Shown here in pieces: positions 17,238 through 26,956 of a stretch of 64,000 bases of DNA (position 1 is its first letter; every line of letters begins with the position of its first letter). The DNA comes from Stenotrophomonas sp. MMGLT7. Lineage in GTDB: Bacteria; Pseudomonadota; Gammaproteobacteria; Xanthomonadales; Xanthomonadaceae. Below the pieces are notes generated by a model that saw only the letters and a list, made by a program, of their open reading frames with translations, did no database searches and was not told the origin of the DNA. The position numbers and the translations under genes are program-made. The stretch lies in NCBI RefSeq assembly GCF_021168555.1, contig NZ_JAJOZS010000012.1, positions 52,949 through 116,948 of the forward strand, in the 5' to 3' direction.

Positions 17238-17331
17238 GGGGGGTACCGGGCGATGCGCGGCGGGAGCGGGGGTTGGCCGCGGATTCTGCCCGAACCGCGG
17301 CGGCAGGCAAGGGGGCCTTTGCGGCATCGGC

Positions 17332-17337
17332 GATAAT
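17332..17337 (+). promoter_or_regulatory. -10 box of leaderless oleC
   Basis: GATAAT 6 nt before the oleC ATG, in the gap between divergent genes; it implies oleC has its own promoter. Confidence 0.5.
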
Positions 17338-17343
17338 CGGCCG

Positions 17344-18999
17344 ATGGAATCCATCTGCAACATCGCCGCCGCGCTGCCGCGGCTGGCGCGCGAGCGTCCC
17401 GGACAGGTCGCCATCCGCTGCCCGGGCACGCGCCGCGGCGACGGCATGGCCGCCTACGACATCGAACTGACCTACGCGCAGCTGGATGCACGCAGCGATG
17501 CGATCGCCGCCGGACTGGACGTGCACGGCATCGGCCGCGGCATCCGCACGGTGGTGATGGTGCGGCCGTCGCCGGAGTTCTTCCTGCTGATGTTCGCGCT
17601 GTTCAAGGCCGGCGCGGTGCCGGTGCTGGTCGATCCGGGCATCGATCGGCGCGCGCTCAAGCAATGCCTGGACGAGGCGCAGCCGCAGGCGTTCGTCGGC
17701 ATCGCACTGGCGCAGGCGGCGCGGCTGCTGCTGGGCTGGGCGAAGTCGGCGCAGCGCATCGTCACCGTCGGCCGCCGCTGGGCCTGGGGCGGGACCACGC
17801 TGGCGCATGTCGAGCGCGATGGCGCCGGCGCCGGCGCACGATTGGCGGATACACGGCCGGATGACATCGCCGCGATCCTGTTCACCAGCGGCTCCACCGG
17901 CGTGCCCAAGGGCGTGGTGTACCGGCACCGGCACTTCCTCGGCCAGGTCGAGCTGTTGCGCAACGCGTTCGGCATGCAGGCCGGCGGGGTGGACCTGCCG
18001 ACCTTCCCGCCGTTCGCATTGTTCGACCCGGCGCTGGGGCTGACCTCGGTGATCCCGGACATGGACCCCACGCGCCCGGCGCAGGCCGATCCGCGCCGGC
18101 TGCACGATGCCATCGCCCGCTTCGGCGTGACCCAGCTGTTCGGCTCGCCGGCGTTGATGCGGGTGCTGGCCGGGCACGGGCGGCCGCTGCCGACCGTCAG
18201 GCGCGTCACCTCGGCCGGCGCGCCGGTGCCGCCCGAGGTGGTCGAGAAGATTCGCGCACTGCTGCCTGCCGATGCGCAGTTCTGGACCCCCTACGGCGCC
18301 ACCGAGTGCCTGCCGGTGGCGGTGATCGAGGGTGCCGAACTGCAGGCCACGCGCGCGGCCACCGAGGCCGGCGCCGGTACCTGCGTCGGCCGCCCGGTGC
18401 CGCCAAACCGGGTGCGCATCATCGCCGTGGACGATGCGCCGATCGAAGACTGGAGCGGCGTGCGCGAACTGCCGGCCGGGCAGGTCGGCGAGATCACCGT
18501 GGCCGGGCCGACCGCCACCGACAGCTACTTCAACCGCGAGGCCGCCACGCGCGCGGCCAAGATCCGCGAGCGCCTGGCCGATGGCGGCCAGTGCGTGGTG
18601 CATCGCATGGGCGATGTCGGCTATTTCGACGACGAAGGCCGGCTGTGGTTCTGCGGGCGCAAGACCCAGCGGGTGGAGACTGTGGCCGGCGCGCTGTACA
18701 CCGAGCAGGTCGAGCCGGTATTCAATACCGCGGCCGGCGTGTGCCGCACCGCGCTGGTGGGCGTGGGCGAGCACGGCGCGCAGCTGCCGGTGCTGTGCTA
18801 CGAGCTTCTGTCCGACGTGCCCGTGTCGCGGCAGGAGGGGATCGAGCAGGCGCTGCGCGCGCTGGCCGCGAAGTTCCCGCACACCGCCGGGATCGAATGG
18901 TTCCTGCGCCATCCCGGCTTCCCGGTGGACATCCGCCACAACGCCAAGATCGGGCGCGAGAAGTTGGCGCTGTGGGCGGCTGGGAAGCTGAAGAGCTGA
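17344..18999 (+). CDS. oleC: OleC: beta-lactone synthetase (ANL superfamily)
   Basis: 551-aa adenylating enzyme that activates the beta-hydroxy acid from OleD and closes it to a cis-beta-lactone. Core motifs: ILFTSGSTGVPKGVVYRHRHF (A3 loop), TPYGATECLPV (A5), VGYFDDEGRLWFCGRKTQRVET (A7-A8), and the C-terminal lysine region FPVDIRHNAKIGREKLALWA (A10). The start at 17344 is supported by the -10 box 6 nt upstream; the frame extends further up with no similarity. The stop is the first base-pairs of a fold-back repeat that separates oleC from the following genes. Confidence 0.93.
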   Translation: MESICNIAAALPRLARERPGQVAIRCPGTRRGDGMAAYDIELTYAQLDARSDAIAAGLDVHGIGRGIRTVVMVRPSPEFFLLMFALFKAGAVPVLVDPGIDRRALKQCLDEAQPQAFVGIALAQAARLLLGWAKSAQRIVTVGRRWAWGGTTLAHVERDGAGAGARLADTRPDDIAAILFTSGSTGVPKGVVYRHRHFLGQVELLRNAFGMQAGGVDLPTFPPFALFDPALGLTSVIPDMDPTRPAQADPRRLHDAIARFGVTQLFGSPALMRVLAGHGRPLPTVRRVTSAGAPVPPEVVEKIRALLPADAQFWTPYGATECLPVAVIEGAELQATRAATEAGAGTCVGRPVPPNRVRIIAVDDAPIEDWSGVRELPAGQVGEITVAGPTATDSYFNREAATRAAKIRERLADGGQCVVHRMGDVGYFDDEGRLWFCGRKTQRVETVAGALYTEQVEPVFNTAAGVCRTALVGVGEHGAQLPVLCYELLSDVPVSRQEGIEQALRALAAKFPHTAGIEWFLRHPGFPVDIRHNAKIGREKLALWAAGKLKS

Positions 19000-19113
19000 C
19001 CCCTCCCCAGCCCTCCCCTGCGCTGCGCGCAAGGGAGGGAGCAAGCAAGAATCTGACAGCACGACGCGCCGTTGCTCCCTCCCTTGCGAAGCAGGGGAGG
19101 GCTGGGGAGGGGT
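18999..19113. repeat. GGGGAGGG-type fold-back element after oleC
   Basis: Imperfect inverted repeat with arms at about 18999-19044 and 19072-19113 (ACCCCTCCCCAGCCCTCCCC and its complement at the outer ends, GGGAGGGAGCAA at the inner). It begins at the oleC stop codon. Relatives lie at 19495-19688, 45620-45804 and 52501-53132. Confidence 0.85.
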
Positions 19114-19149
19114 TAGGCTCTTGCCTTCGCCACGAAAAGGAACCTGCGC

Positions 19150-19488
19150 ATGGATGCGCTACGCCTGCAGGCCCGCCGCCTGCGCAATGCGCCGACCGAT
19201 GCCGAGCGCCACCTGTGGTATCGCCTGCGTCGTCGCGAACTCGCGGGCCACCGTTTCCGCCGGCAGGTGCCGGTGGGTGGATACATCGTCGATTTCGCCT
19301 GCCCCTCGGCAAGGCTGGCGCTGGAGCTGGATGGCGGGCAGCACCTGCAGCAGCGCGATTACGACATGCAGCGCACGCGGCACCTGCAGGCACTGGGATG
19401 GCGTGTGCTGCGCTACTGGAACGACGACGTGCTGCTGCGTACCGACGCGGTGCTGGAGGACATCCTGCGGGCGTTGGGTGAAAGCTGA
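19150..19488 (+). CDS. DUF559 endonuclease-like protein
   Basis: 112 aa. The pattern LRNAPTDAERHLWYRLRRRELAGHRFRRQVPVGGYIVDFACPSARLALELDGGQH matches DUF559, a compact PD-(D/E)xK/Vsr-like nuclease fold; the Asp of IVDF and the Glu-Asp of LELDGGQH are the likely catalytic acids. RVLRYWNDDVL closes the domain. It is full length for the family. The gene is enclosed by two fold-back repeats and interrupts the oleC-oleD order, which looks like a cassette insertion. Activity and targets are unknown. Confidence 0.85.
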   Translation: MDALRLQARRLRNAPTDAERHLWYRLRRRELAGHRFRRQVPVGGYIVDFACPSARLALELDGGQHLQQRDYDMQRTRHLQALGWRVLRYWNDDVLLRTDAVLEDILRALGES

Positions 19489-19494
19489 AAGGCA

Positions 19495-19688
19495 CCCCTC
19501 CCCAACCCTCCCCTTCGCCTGCGGCGAAAGGGAGGAGGAACGGCGGCAGGACTCCGGAGTGGCGAAAGGGAGCGGGGAGCGGCGGCAGGATTCCGGAGTG
19601 GAGAAAGGGAGGAGGGAGCGGCAGCAGAATCCCGGAGCTGGCGCTTTTCCCCCTCCCTTGCGAAGCAGGGGAGGGCCGGGGAGGGGTT
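19495..19688. repeat. Second GGGGAGGG-type element after the DUF559 gene
   Basis: Outer arms CACCCCTCCCCAACCCTCCCC (start about 19495) and the complement ending near 19688, with three degenerate internal units of about 40 bp reading GGCGGCAGGA-TCCGGAGTGG-GAAAGGGAG at about 19540-19640. With 18999-19113 it brackets the DUF559 gene. Confidence 0.8.
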
Positions 19689-19728
19689 AAGCTTCTGCTC
19701 CTTTTCCCGATCCACACGGCAGCACACG

Positions 19729-20721
19729 ATGAAGATCCTGGTCACCGGCGGCGGCGGTTTCCTCGGGCAGGCGTTGTGCCGGGGGCTGGTCGAGCGCGGC
19801 CACGAAGTGGTCAGCCTCAACCGCGGCCACTACCCGGCGTTGCAGGCGCTGGGCGTGGGCCAGATCCGTGGCGACCTGGCCGATGCCGACACGGTCAACC
19901 ATGCCGTGGCCGGCGTGGAGGCGGTGTTCCACAACGCCGCCAAGGCCGGTGCCTGGGGCAGCTACGACAGCTACCACCGCGCCAACGTGGTCGGTACGCA
20001 GAACGTGATCGATGCCTGCCGCGGCCACGGCGTCGGCCGGCTGGTGTACACCTCCACCCCCAGCGTCACCCACCGCGCCGGCCATCCGGTCGAGGGCCTG
20101 GGCGCTGACGAAGTGCCGTACGGCGAGGCGTTCCTGGCACCGTATCCGGCGACCAAGGCCATCGCCGAGCAGGCGGTGCTGGGGGCCAACGATGCCACCC
20201 TGGCGACCGTGGCGCTGCGGCCGCGGCTGATCTGGGGGCCGGGCGACAACCACCTGCTGCCGCAACTGGTGGCGCGCGCGCGCGCCGGGCGGCTGCGGCT
20301 GGTCGGCGATGGCCTCAACAAGGTCGATACCACCTACATCGACAATGCCGCGCAGGCGCATTTCGCCGCCTTCGAACACCTGGCGCCGGGCGCGGCCTGT
20401 GCCGGCAGGGCGTACTTCATCTCCAACGGCGAGCCGCTGCCGATGCGCGAGCTGCTGGAGCGCCTGCTGGCCGCGGCAGGGGCGCCGCCGGTGACCCGGA
20501 CGATCTCGTTCAAGGCCGCCTACCGCATCGGCGCGGTGTGCGAAAGGCTGTGGCCGTGGCTGCATCTGCCCGGCGATCCGCCGATGACGCGTTTCCTCGC
20601 CGAGCAGCTGTGCACCCCGCACTGGTACAGCATGGCGCCGGCCGAGCGCGACTTCGGCTACGTGCCCGCGGTGAGCATCGAGGAAGGGCTGCGGCGGCTG
20701 TCCGCCGCCCGGGCGCGCTGA
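19729..20721 (+). CDS. oleD: OleD: NADPH-dependent beta-keto acid reductase
   Basis: 330-aa extended short-chain dehydrogenase that reduces the OleA product to a beta-hydroxy acid. [15 protein letters not shown] (residues 6-20) is the Rossmann glycine motif; the catalytic pair is in [11 protein letters not shown] (YxxxK), with the partner serine in [10 protein letters not shown]. The length fits. It lies 40 bp after the second fold-back repeat, so it may not be on the same transcript as oleC. A small AtzF-C-like gene follows after 10 bp. Confidence 0.92.
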   Translation: MKILVTGGGGFLGQALCRGLVERGHEVVSLNRGHYPALQALGVGQIRGDLADADTVNHAVAGVEAVFHNAAKAGAWGSYDSYHRANVVGTQNVIDACRGHGVGRLVYTSTPSVTHRAGHPVEGLGADEVPYGEAFLAPYPATKAIAEQAVLGANDATLATVALRPRLIWGPGDNHLLPQLVARARAGRLRLVGDGLNKVDTTYIDNAAQAHFAAFEHLAPGAACAGRAYFISNGEPLPMRELLERLLAAAGAPPVTRTISFKAAYRIGAVCERLWPWLHLPGDPPMTRFLAEQLCTPHWYSMAPAERDFGYVPAVSIEEGLRRLSAARAR

Positions 20722-20731
20722 GCGGCCATCG

Positions 20732-21190
20732 TTGTCCGAACCGCTGCCCGGCGGCGGCCACGGGTCCTGCGTGCTCAAGCACGGTCAGTCGTTGCGGCAG
20801 ACCGATACCGAAGTCGTCGTCTGCGGCGCGCACCTGCTGGGGCAGCCGCTGAACTGGCAACTGGCCGATCGCGGCGGGCGCCTGCTGCGCGCCACCCGTA
20901 CCGCCGCCTGCTACCGGCTCTACGCGCTGCCGGGGCCGCCGCCGCTGCGCCCGGGGCTGGCGCGCGACACCCATGGCGCGGCGATCGAGGTCGAGGTGTG
21001 GGAACTGCCCAGGACCGAGCTGGGCCACTTCCTGCTCAACATCCCCGCGCCGCTGGGGCTGGGCAAGGTGCAGCTGGAGGACGGGAGCTGGGAGACCGGC
21101 TTCATCTGCGAGGGCCACGCCCTGGGCGCGGCGCGCGAGATCACCGGTTTCGGCGGCTGGCGCGCGTTCCTGGCGGCAGGGCGGGGATGA
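20732..21190 (+). CDS. Allophanate hydrolase C-terminal-like small protein
   Basis: About 152 aa resembling the stand-alone C-terminal domain of allophanate hydrolase (AtzF): VVVCGAHLLGQPLNWQL, YRLYALPGPPPLRPGLARD, GAAIEVEVWELPRTELGHFLLNIPAPLGLGKVQLEDG and GFGGWRAFL. The amidase domain is absent. The fold is related to gamma-glutamyl cyclotransferase-like barrels; its role alone is not established. Start codon uncertain: TTG 20732 is the longest, GTG 20771 is an alternative. It follows oleD by 10 bp and is probably cotranscribed. Confidence 0.7.
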   Translation: MSEPLPGGGHGSCVLKHGQSLRQTDTEVVVCGAHLLGQPLNWQLADRGGRLLRATRTAACYRLYALPGPPPLRPGLARDTHGAAIEVEVWELPRTELGHFLLNIPAPLGLGKVQLEDGSWETGFICEGHALGAAREITGFGGWRAFLAAGRG

Positions 21191-21325
21191 ATGCGGGCAG
21201 GCGGCGCCGCTGCGGCCGCGATCGATCCTCATCCGGCCGCGACGGCAACGTCACCCGGCGACGACCGGCCTCGGTCGATGATGACTGAGCGCCGATCCGG
21301 CACGACAACCATATTGGGACCTGCC

Positions 21326-21484
21326 ATGCTGCATTACGCCATCGTCTTTTTCGTCATCGCCATCATCGCCGCGGTACTCGGATTCAGCGGCATCGCCGGT
21401 GCCGCCACCAACATCGCCTGGATCCTGTTCGTCGTGTTCCTGATCCTTGCGGTGATCTCGCTGTTCCGCCGCGGCAAGGTCTAG
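21326..21484 (+). CDS. DUF1328 (YtjA-type) small membrane protein
   Basis: 52 aa with two transmembrane helices: [47 protein letters not shown] followed by RRGKV. The GFSGIAGAA turn is the family signature. Such proteins are often stress-induced; the function is unknown. The ATG is chosen because the family begins there; GGGACC lies upstream. Confidence 0.88.
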   Translation: MLHYAIVFFVIAIIAAVLGFSGIAGAATNIAWILFVVFLILAVISLFRRGKV

Positions 21485-21495
21485 ACCTTCCGGGG

Positions 21496-21554
21496 GTGCG
21501 GCCCGTCCGGCCGCACGCGTTCATCCGACGGCCCGCGCATCGCGCGGGCCGTCG
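21496..21554. terminator. Two hairpins between convergent genes
   Basis: GTGCGGCC / GGCCGCAC (21496-21516, 5-nt loop) and CGACGGCCCGCG / CGCGGGCCGTCG (21526-21554, 5-nt loop). They lie at the meeting point of DUF1328 (+) and the GNAT gene (-) and likely end transcription from both sides, although no T-runs follow. Confidence 0.5.
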
Positions 21555-22054
21555 CCGTTGTGGCAGTTCCGATCGAGCCGCAGCACGAAGTAGTCGACGT
21601 GCTTGCCGCCGGCCAGCCGCGCGTCGCCGACCGGCGCGAAGCCGAGCCGTTCGTGGAACGCGCGCGAGCCGGGATTGGGCGGTTCTCGATTGATCTCGCA
21701 CGCCAGCAGGGCATGGCCCGCTGCCCGTGCGCGTTCGACCAGGTCGCGGTACAGCCGCACGGCATGGCCGCGGCCGCGCGCGCGGCCGGCCACCACGATC
21801 CGGTCGACATAGACGAAGCGCCGGTAGCGCGCGGCGAACCAGGCGAAGTTGGCGTTGTCGTAGGCCGCGTCCTGGTCGAAGGCGACCAGCAGTGCGTCCG
21901 CGTCGCCCGCGGTGCGTACATGCCAGGCGTCGTCCAGCAGCGCGGCGAACGCGGCCGGCTCCTGCCAAGACAGTTCCGTCGCGTGTGCGTTGTTCAGCGC
22001 CAGCAGCGCCGGATATTCCTCCGCCCGCGGCGCGCGCACGGTGTCCGTACTCAT
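21521..22054 (-). CDS. GNAT-family N-acetyltransferase
   Basis: 177 aa. The acetyl-CoA loop is [40 protein letters not shown], with the QxxGxG-type motif degenerate as [32 protein letters not shown] is the C-terminal motif B end. The acceptor is unknown. The ATG at 22054 overlaps the ddl stop by 4 bp, so it is translated with Ddl and may modify a peptide or wall precursor, which is inference. Confidence 0.82.
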   Translation of the reverse strand: MSTDTVRAPRAEEYPALLALNNAHATELSWQEPAAFAALLDDAWHVRTAGDADALLVAFDQDAAYDNANFAWFAARYRRFVYVDRIVVAGRARGRGHAVRLYRDLVERARAAGHALLACEINREPPNPGSRAFHERLGFAPVGDARLAGGKHVDYFVLRLDRNCHNGDGPRDARAVG

Positions 22055-23151
22055 TGCGGCAGCGCCACCGTGCTGCGCAGCGCCTGGTCGGCCCGGTGGC
22101 GTTCCAGCGCCAGTTCGACCAGGCGCGTGATCAGCTCGCGGTAGCCCAGCCCGCTGGCCTGCCACAGCTTGGGATACATGCTGATGCGGGTGAAGCCGGG
22201 CAGGGTGTTGACCTCGTTGACCACCACCTCGCCGGCGGCGGTCAGGAACACGTCCACCCGCGCCATGCCGGCGCAGTCCAGCGCCCGGTAGGCGCGCACG
22301 GCGATGTCCTGGATGCGCGACTGGGTCGCGGCATCGATCGCCGCCGGCACCACCACGTCCGCGCCGGTCTGGCTGATGTACTTGGTGTCGTAGGAATAGA
22401 AGGCGTCGTGCACCACCACCTCGCCGCAGACACTGGCCTGCGGGTCGTCGTTGCCGAGCACCGCGCACTCGATCTCGCGCCCGGCGACGGCCGCCTCCAC
22501 CAGCACCTTGTGGTCGAAGGTCCGCGCCAGCGCCAGCGCCGCGTCGAACCCGGCGCGATCGTCCACCTTGCTCACGCCCACCGACGAGCCCTGGTTGGCC
22601 GGCTTGACGAACAGCGGCAGGCCGAGGGCGGCGACGATGGCGTCGAAATCGGCCGCCTCGCCGCGGCGCAGGCATACGCACGGGGCCACGGGCAGGCCGG
22701 CGTCGCGCAGCAGGCGCTTGGCCACGTCCTTGTCCATCGCCACCGCCGAGCCGAGCACGCCGGAACCGACGAACGGCAGGTTGGCCATGCGCAGCAGGCC
22801 CTGCAGCGAGCCGTCCTCGCCGAGCGTGCCGTGCACGATCGGGAACACCACGTCGATCTGCTCCAGCGCCTGCGCCTGCTGCACCGGGCGCAGCTGCTGC
22901 GCCTGGACGCCCGGCACCAGCGCCAGGGCGCGGCCGCTGCGGTTGAGCGCGATCCGCGCCGGGTCGTCGGCGTTGAGCAGGAAGCCGTCCAGTTCGGCCA
23001 GGTGCCACTGGCCCTGCTTGTCGATGCCGATCAGGCTGACCTCGAAACGGTCCTTGTCCAGCGCATCGACGATGTTCTTCGCCGACTGCAGCGAGACCTC
23101 GTGCTCGGCCGACTTGCCGCCGAAGATGATGCCAACCCGGGTCTTGCCCAT
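22051..23151 (-). CDS. ddlA: D-alanine--D-alanine ligase
   Basis: 366-aa ATP-grasp ligase of the cytoplasm making the D-Ala-D-Ala end of peptidoglycan precursors. [22 protein letters not shown] is the N-terminal signature; [39 protein letters not shown] and the C-terminal [25 protein letters not shown] carry substrate and metal sites. Length and the LPGFT end fit the DdlA type. It is outside any mur cluster and pairs only with the GNAT gene. CAGGAG precedes the ATG. Confidence 0.93.
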   Translation of the reverse strand: MGKTRVGIIFGGKSAEHEVSLQSAKNIVDALDKDRFEVSLIGIDKQGQWHLAELDGFLLNADDPARIALNRSGRALALVPGVQAQQLRPVQQAQALEQIDVVFPIVHGTLGEDGSLQGLLRMANLPFVGSGVLGSAVAMDKDVAKRLLRDAGLPVAPCVCLRRGEAADFDAIVAALGLPLFVKPANQGSSVGVSKVDDRAGFDAALALARTFDHKVLVEAAVAGREIECAVLGNDDPQASVCGEVVVHDAFYSYDTKYISQTGADVVVPAAIDAATQSRIQDIAVRAYRALDCAGMARVDVFLTAAGEVVVNEVNTLPGFTRISMYPKLWQASGLGYRELITRLVELALERHRADQALRSTVALPQ

Positions 23152-23570
23152 GCCGTGTCGCTCCTGCCGAATAGAAAAGGGCGCATAGGATGAACCTTTT
23201 GCACTGCGGCTGCCGCCGTGCGCCCTTCGCTGGGATTAGCGGGAGCATTGGCCTGGCGTACCCGGAGCGTGCACCTTGCGGGCGCGCGGCGAAGCGTTCG
23301 TTCGGTACACGGAACCCCCGGCCGTGCCGGGGCTGGCAACGGCCGGCAGTCGGCCTCGAAGCCCTTCTCCCCCGGGAGATGGGGTACGGCGAAGCGGGGC
23401 GCTGCGCCGTTCACGTTTCGCCGTACCCGCGTCCGCCATTGCGCGCCGCTCCTGCGGCACGTTTGGGATCGGGGTCGCCCGTTCGCTCCGGCATCCCGCC
23501 TTCGCAGTCGGGCACCTCCTCCCGCAGGCAAAGGCAAAGAGCGGCTGCCGGCACGGGTAGAATGCCGCCC
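23152..23570. other. Long intergenic region between ddl and ubiJ
   Basis: No coding sequence that I trust. Traces of the CTTCTCCC-GGGAGA repeat family occur near 23365-23385 and 23515-23530, and inverted GGGTACGGCGAA / TTCGCCGTACCC arms at about 23383 and 23418. The ddl promoter and the ubiJ -10 box lie at the two ends. Confidence 0.6.
23558..23563 (+). promoter_or_regulatory. -10 box of leaderless ubiJ
   Basis: TAGAAT 7 nt before the ATG at 23571, with no ribosome site. Confidence 0.45.
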
Positions 23571-24212
23571 ATGCCTGCCTCTCCCTTCGATCGTCTCAAG
23601 CCGCTGGCCGGCCGTGCGCTGGAAACGGCGCTCAACCGCGCGCTGGCACTGGATCCGGACACCCGCGACGCCCTGCGCCCGCTCGACGGCCAGCGCATCG
23701 CCCTGACCCTGGATGCGCCCGCGCTGGCGCTGCAGATCCGCGTGGCCGACCAGCAGCTGCAGGTCGGGCCGGTGGAAGGCGGCGAACCCGACCTGGCGGT
23801 GCGCAGCACGCTGGGCGGGCTGCTGCGGCAGCTGCCCGCGTTCGCCAATGCGCGCGCCGGTGCGGCGCCGACCGGGCGCCTGCGGGTGTCCGGCGATGCC
23901 GAACTGGCGCGCCGGCTGCAGCAGCTGGCCTCGCGCTTCGACCCGGACTGGCAGCAGCCGTTCGTGGCCGTGTTCGGCGAGGTGCTGGGCGTGCAGATCG
24001 CCCAGGCCGTGCGCGGCGGCCTGCAGCAGGCCCGCCGTGGTGCGCTGGAGCTGGCCCACAGCGCGGCCGAGTTCGTCACCGAGGAATCGCGCGACGTGGT
24101 GCCGCGCGCCGAGCTGGAGGCCTTCTACGACGACGTCGACGGCCTGCGCGACGACGTCGAGCGCCTGTCCGCGCGCATCGCCCGGCTGCGCCCGGCCGGG
24201 GGCCGGCCATGA
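23571..24212 (+). CDS. ubiJ: Ubiquinone biosynthesis accessory factor UbiJ
   Basis: 213 aa. Residues about 10-110 form an SCP2 lipid-binding domain ([28 protein letters not shown], then [25 protein letters not shown]); the C-terminus ([36 protein letters not shown]) is a coiled coil. UbiJ scaffolds the soluble complex of late ubiquinone synthesis. The order ubiJ-ubiB with a 4-bp ATGA overlap is the usual arrangement; ubiE is not next to it here. Confidence 0.88.
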   Translation: MPASPFDRLKPLAGRALETALNRALALDPDTRDALRPLDGQRIALTLDAPALALQIRVADQQLQVGPVEGGEPDLAVRSTLGGLLRQLPAFANARAGAAPTGRLRVSGDAELARRLQQLASRFDPDWQQPFVAVFGEVLGVQIAQAVRGGLQQARRGALELAHSAAEFVTEESRDVVPRAELEAFYDDVDGLRDDVERLSARIARLRPAGGRP

Positions 24213-25888
24213 AGGCGATGCTGCGCGCCAGCCGCATCGGCCGGGTCATGCTGCGCTACCGGCTGGACGACCTGCTGGTCGGCACCCGCGCCGAGCGCTG
24301 GCTGCGCCTGGCCAAGCCGTTCGTCCCGCGCGCCTCGCCCGACATCGCCGCGCTGCCGCGCGGGGCGCGGCTGCGCCTGGCACTGCAGGACCTGGGGCCG
24401 ATCTTCGTCAAGTTCGGCCAGGTCCTGTCCACCCGCCGCGACCTGATCCCGGCCGACATCGCCGAGGAGCTGACCCTGCTGCAGGACCGGGTCAAGCCGT
24501 TCGACGGCCAGACCGCGCAGCGCATCGTCGAGCAGGCGCTGGGGCGGCCGGTGGCCGAGGCGTTCGCCAGCTTCGACACCGAGCCGCTGGCCTCGGCCTC
24601 GATCGCGCAGGTGCATGCGGCGGCGCTGCCGCCCGGCGCCGGCGCCGGCGGCGTGGCGCGCGAGGTGGTGGTCAAGGTGCTGCGCCCGGACATCGAGCGG
24701 CAGATCGATGCCGACATCGCCCTGCTGCAGTCCGCCGCCACGGTGGTCGAGCGCATCCACCCGCGCGCCGACAAGATCCGCCCGCGCGAGGTGGTGGCCG
24801 AGGTCGAGATGACCCTGGCCGCCGAGCTGGACCTGCAGCGCGAGGGCGCCAACGCCAGCGTGCTGCGCCGGTTCTGGGAGCATTCGGATGACCTGTACGT
24901 GCCGGAAGTGGTGTGGAGCCACACCGCCGAGCGCGTGCTCACGCTCGAGCGCGTGCGTGGCATCCCCTCCGACGACATCGCCGCGCTGGACGCGGCCGGC
25001 GTCGACCGCCGCGCGCTGGCGGCCAAGAGCGTGCGGGTGTTCTACACCCAGGTGTTCCGCGACAACTTCTTCCACGCCGATGCCCACGCCGGCAACATCT
25101 GGGTCGACAGCGACCCGGCGCGCAGGTACAACCCGCGCTTCATCGCGCTGGACTTCGGCATCGTCGGCCAGCTCTCCAGCGAGGACCAGTACTACCTGGC
25201 CGAGAACTTCATGGCCATCTTCAACCGCGACTACCGGCGCGTGGCCGAGCTGCACGTGCAGGCCGGCTGGATGCCGGCCACGGTGCGCATCGACGAGCTG
25301 GAGGCGGCCGCGCGCGCGGTGTGCGAGCCGTACTTCACCCGGCCGCTGTCGCAGGTGTCGCTGGCCGAGGTGCTGATCAAGCTGTTCCGCACCGCCCAGC
25401 GCTACCAGCTCACGCTGCAGCCGCAGCTGATCCTGCTGCAGAAGACCCTGCTCAACATCGAGGGCCTGGGCCGCCTGCTCGACCCGCAGCTGGACATCTG
25501 GGCGGTGGCGCGGCCGGTGCTCGAGCGCATCCTGGTCGAGCGCTACAGCCCCAAGCGCGCCAGCGAGGAACTGCGCAAGCGCCTGCCGGAGATCATGACC
25601 CACGCCCCGGACATGCCGGCGCTGGCCTATGCCTGGCTCAAGCAGCAGGTCGAGGGCCGCCACCAGCTGGCGGTGCGCTCGGCCGACCTGGTGGCGCTGG
25701 ACCTGAGCCTGCGGCGCCTGCAGCGCCGGGTGGTCACCGCCATCGCCGGCTCCGGATTGCTGGTGGTGGCCGCGGTGCTGTATGGGCTGCACCCGCCCGG
25801 CGCCTACCTGTGGTCGGCGCCGTTGTGGAGCTGGATCAGCGGCGCGGTCGGCGCGGTGGCGCTGCTGTCGGCGTGGCTGCGGCGCTAG
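24209..25888 (+). CDS. ubiB: UbiB: ABC1-family ATPase for ubiquinone biosynthesis
   Basis: 559-aa atypical kinase-like protein. The KxGQ motif is in [16 protein letters not shown], the Ala-rich loop is [12 protein letters not shown], the ion-pair lysine is in VVVKVLRP, and the catalytic/metal segments are [12 protein letters not shown] and [12 protein letters not shown]. Two C-terminal transmembrane helices (about residues 508-552) anchor it. UbiB supports the extraction of coenzyme Q intermediates from the membrane. It is translationally coupled to ubiJ and has no downstream partner within 220 bp. Confidence 0.95.
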   Translation: MKAMLRASRIGRVMLRYRLDDLLVGTRAERWLRLAKPFVPRASPDIAALPRGARLRLALQDLGPIFVKFGQVLSTRRDLIPADIAEELTLLQDRVKPFDGQTAQRIVEQALGRPVAEAFASFDTEPLASASIAQVHAAALPPGAGAGGVAREVVVKVLRPDIERQIDADIALLQSAATVVERIHPRADKIRPREVVAEVEMTLAAELDLQREGANASVLRRFWEHSDDLYVPEVVWSHTAERVLTLERVRGIPSDDIAALDAAGVDRRALAAKSVRVFYTQVFRDNFFHADAHAGNIWVDSDPARRYNPRFIALDFGIVGQLSSEDQYYLAENFMAIFNRDYRRVAELHVQAGWMPATVRIDELEAAARAVCEPYFTRPLSQVSLAEVLIKLFRTAQRYQLTLQPQLILLQKTLLNIEGLGRLLDPQLDIWAVARPVLERILVERYSPKRASEELRKRLPEIMTHAPDMPALAYAWLKQQVEGRHQLAVRSADLVALDLSLRRLQRRVVTAIAGSGLLVVAAVLYGLHPPGAYLWSAPLWSWISGAVGAVALLSAWLRR

Positions 25889-26115
25889 CGCGTCGTGCCA
25901 CGGATGCGTGCCGGACCCTCGTTCCCTGCGCGCGCAGTTGCTGTCCGGGGAAACCCCGATCGTCGCTCCCTAGGGACGTTGCCGCGATCGGCCGGGACAT
26001 CCATGGATGATCGGCCGTTCGGCTGCCGAAAAGCGTTTCCCGCCTGCGCGGGAGCGCAGTTCCATGGATACGTGACGTACCCGCCCACATCGTTGTTGCA
26101 CGGCACGAGGAGCGC

Positions 26116-26700
26116 ATGATGGACCTGCAGGGACTGAAGGACGAACTGGCGGATTTCGGCCGCCGGCACGATGCCGGCCTGGCGCACGGCGCGCCGCGCA
26201 TGCTCAACATCACCCCCGATACCGGCGAGCTGCTGTCGGTGCTGGTGCGCGCGAGCGGCGCGCGCCGGATCCTGGAGATCGGCACCTCCAACGGCTACTC
26301 GACGCTGTGGCTGGCCGAGGCCGCGCGCGCCATCGGCGGCCACGTGACCACGCTGGAACTGTCGCCGGCCAAGTTCGCCATGGCCCGGGAGAACTTCGCC
26401 CGAGCAGGGCTGCAGGACCGCATCGAGGCGGTGCAGGCCGATGCCGGCGCGTGGCTGGCGCAGGCGCCGGCCGGCGGCTTCGACCTGGTGTTCCTGGACA
26501 GCGAGCGCAGCCTGTACGCGCAATGGTGGCCGGCACTGCGCCGGGTGCTGCGTCCGGGCGGGCTGCTGGTGGTGGATAACGCTGCATCGCATGCCGAACA
26601 GATGGCGCCGCTGCGCGCGCTGCTCGACGCGGACGCCGAATTCACCTGCGTGCTGGTGCCGGTGGGCAAGGGCGAGCTGCTGGCGGTGCGCGCGGGCTGA
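26116..26700 (+). CDS. Class I SAM-dependent O-methyltransferase (family 3)
   Basis: 194 aa. The SAM-binding motif I is ILEIGTSNGYSTLWLA (about residues 54-69), motif II is VTTLELSPAKFAMARENFARAG, and FDLVFLDSERSLYAQWWPALRRVLRPGGLLVVDNA holds the metal-binding Asp-Asn positions of catechol-type O-methyltransferases. The substrate is unknown. AGGAG sits 5 nt before the ATG; a second ATG follows directly at 26119. It is monocistronic, followed by a fold-back repeat. Confidence 0.85.
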   Translation: MMDLQGLKDELADFGRRHDAGLAHGAPRMLNITPDTGELLSVLVRASGARRILEIGTSNGYSTLWLAEAARAIGGHVTTLELSPAKFAMARENFARAGLQDRIEAVQADAGAWLAQAPAGGFDLVFLDSERSLYAQWWPALRRVLRPGGLLVVDNAASHAEQMAPLRALLDADAEFTCVLVPVGKGELLAVRAG

Positions 26701-26789
26701 GCGGGCAGGATCCAGCTGCGCTGCCGGGGATGTCCGGGATGTCTTGCTCTACCGGCCCCATGCCTCGACAGGGGAAACGGGAAAGCGGA

Positions 26790-26919
26790 CCCCTTCTCCC
26801 GCTTGCGGGGGAAGGTGGCGCGCAGCGCCGGATGGGGGGCTTTTGCTGTTGCTCTCCCATGCTCCAGGCAGCCCCCATCCGCCCTTCGGGCACCTTCCCC
26901 CGCAAGCGGGTGAAGGGAG
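26790..26919. repeat. CCTTCTCCC-type fold-back repeat
   Basis: Arms at 26790-26838 and 26872-26919 (CCCTTCTCCCGCTTGCGGGG and CCCCCGCAAGCGGG with the outer GGATGGGGG / CCCCCATCC). It fills the gap between convergent genes and could end both transcripts. A relative is at 54846-54967. Confidence 0.8.
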
Positions 26920-26956
26920 CCGGCCTTTGGGACTTCTCGATGAGACGACCGGCCGC

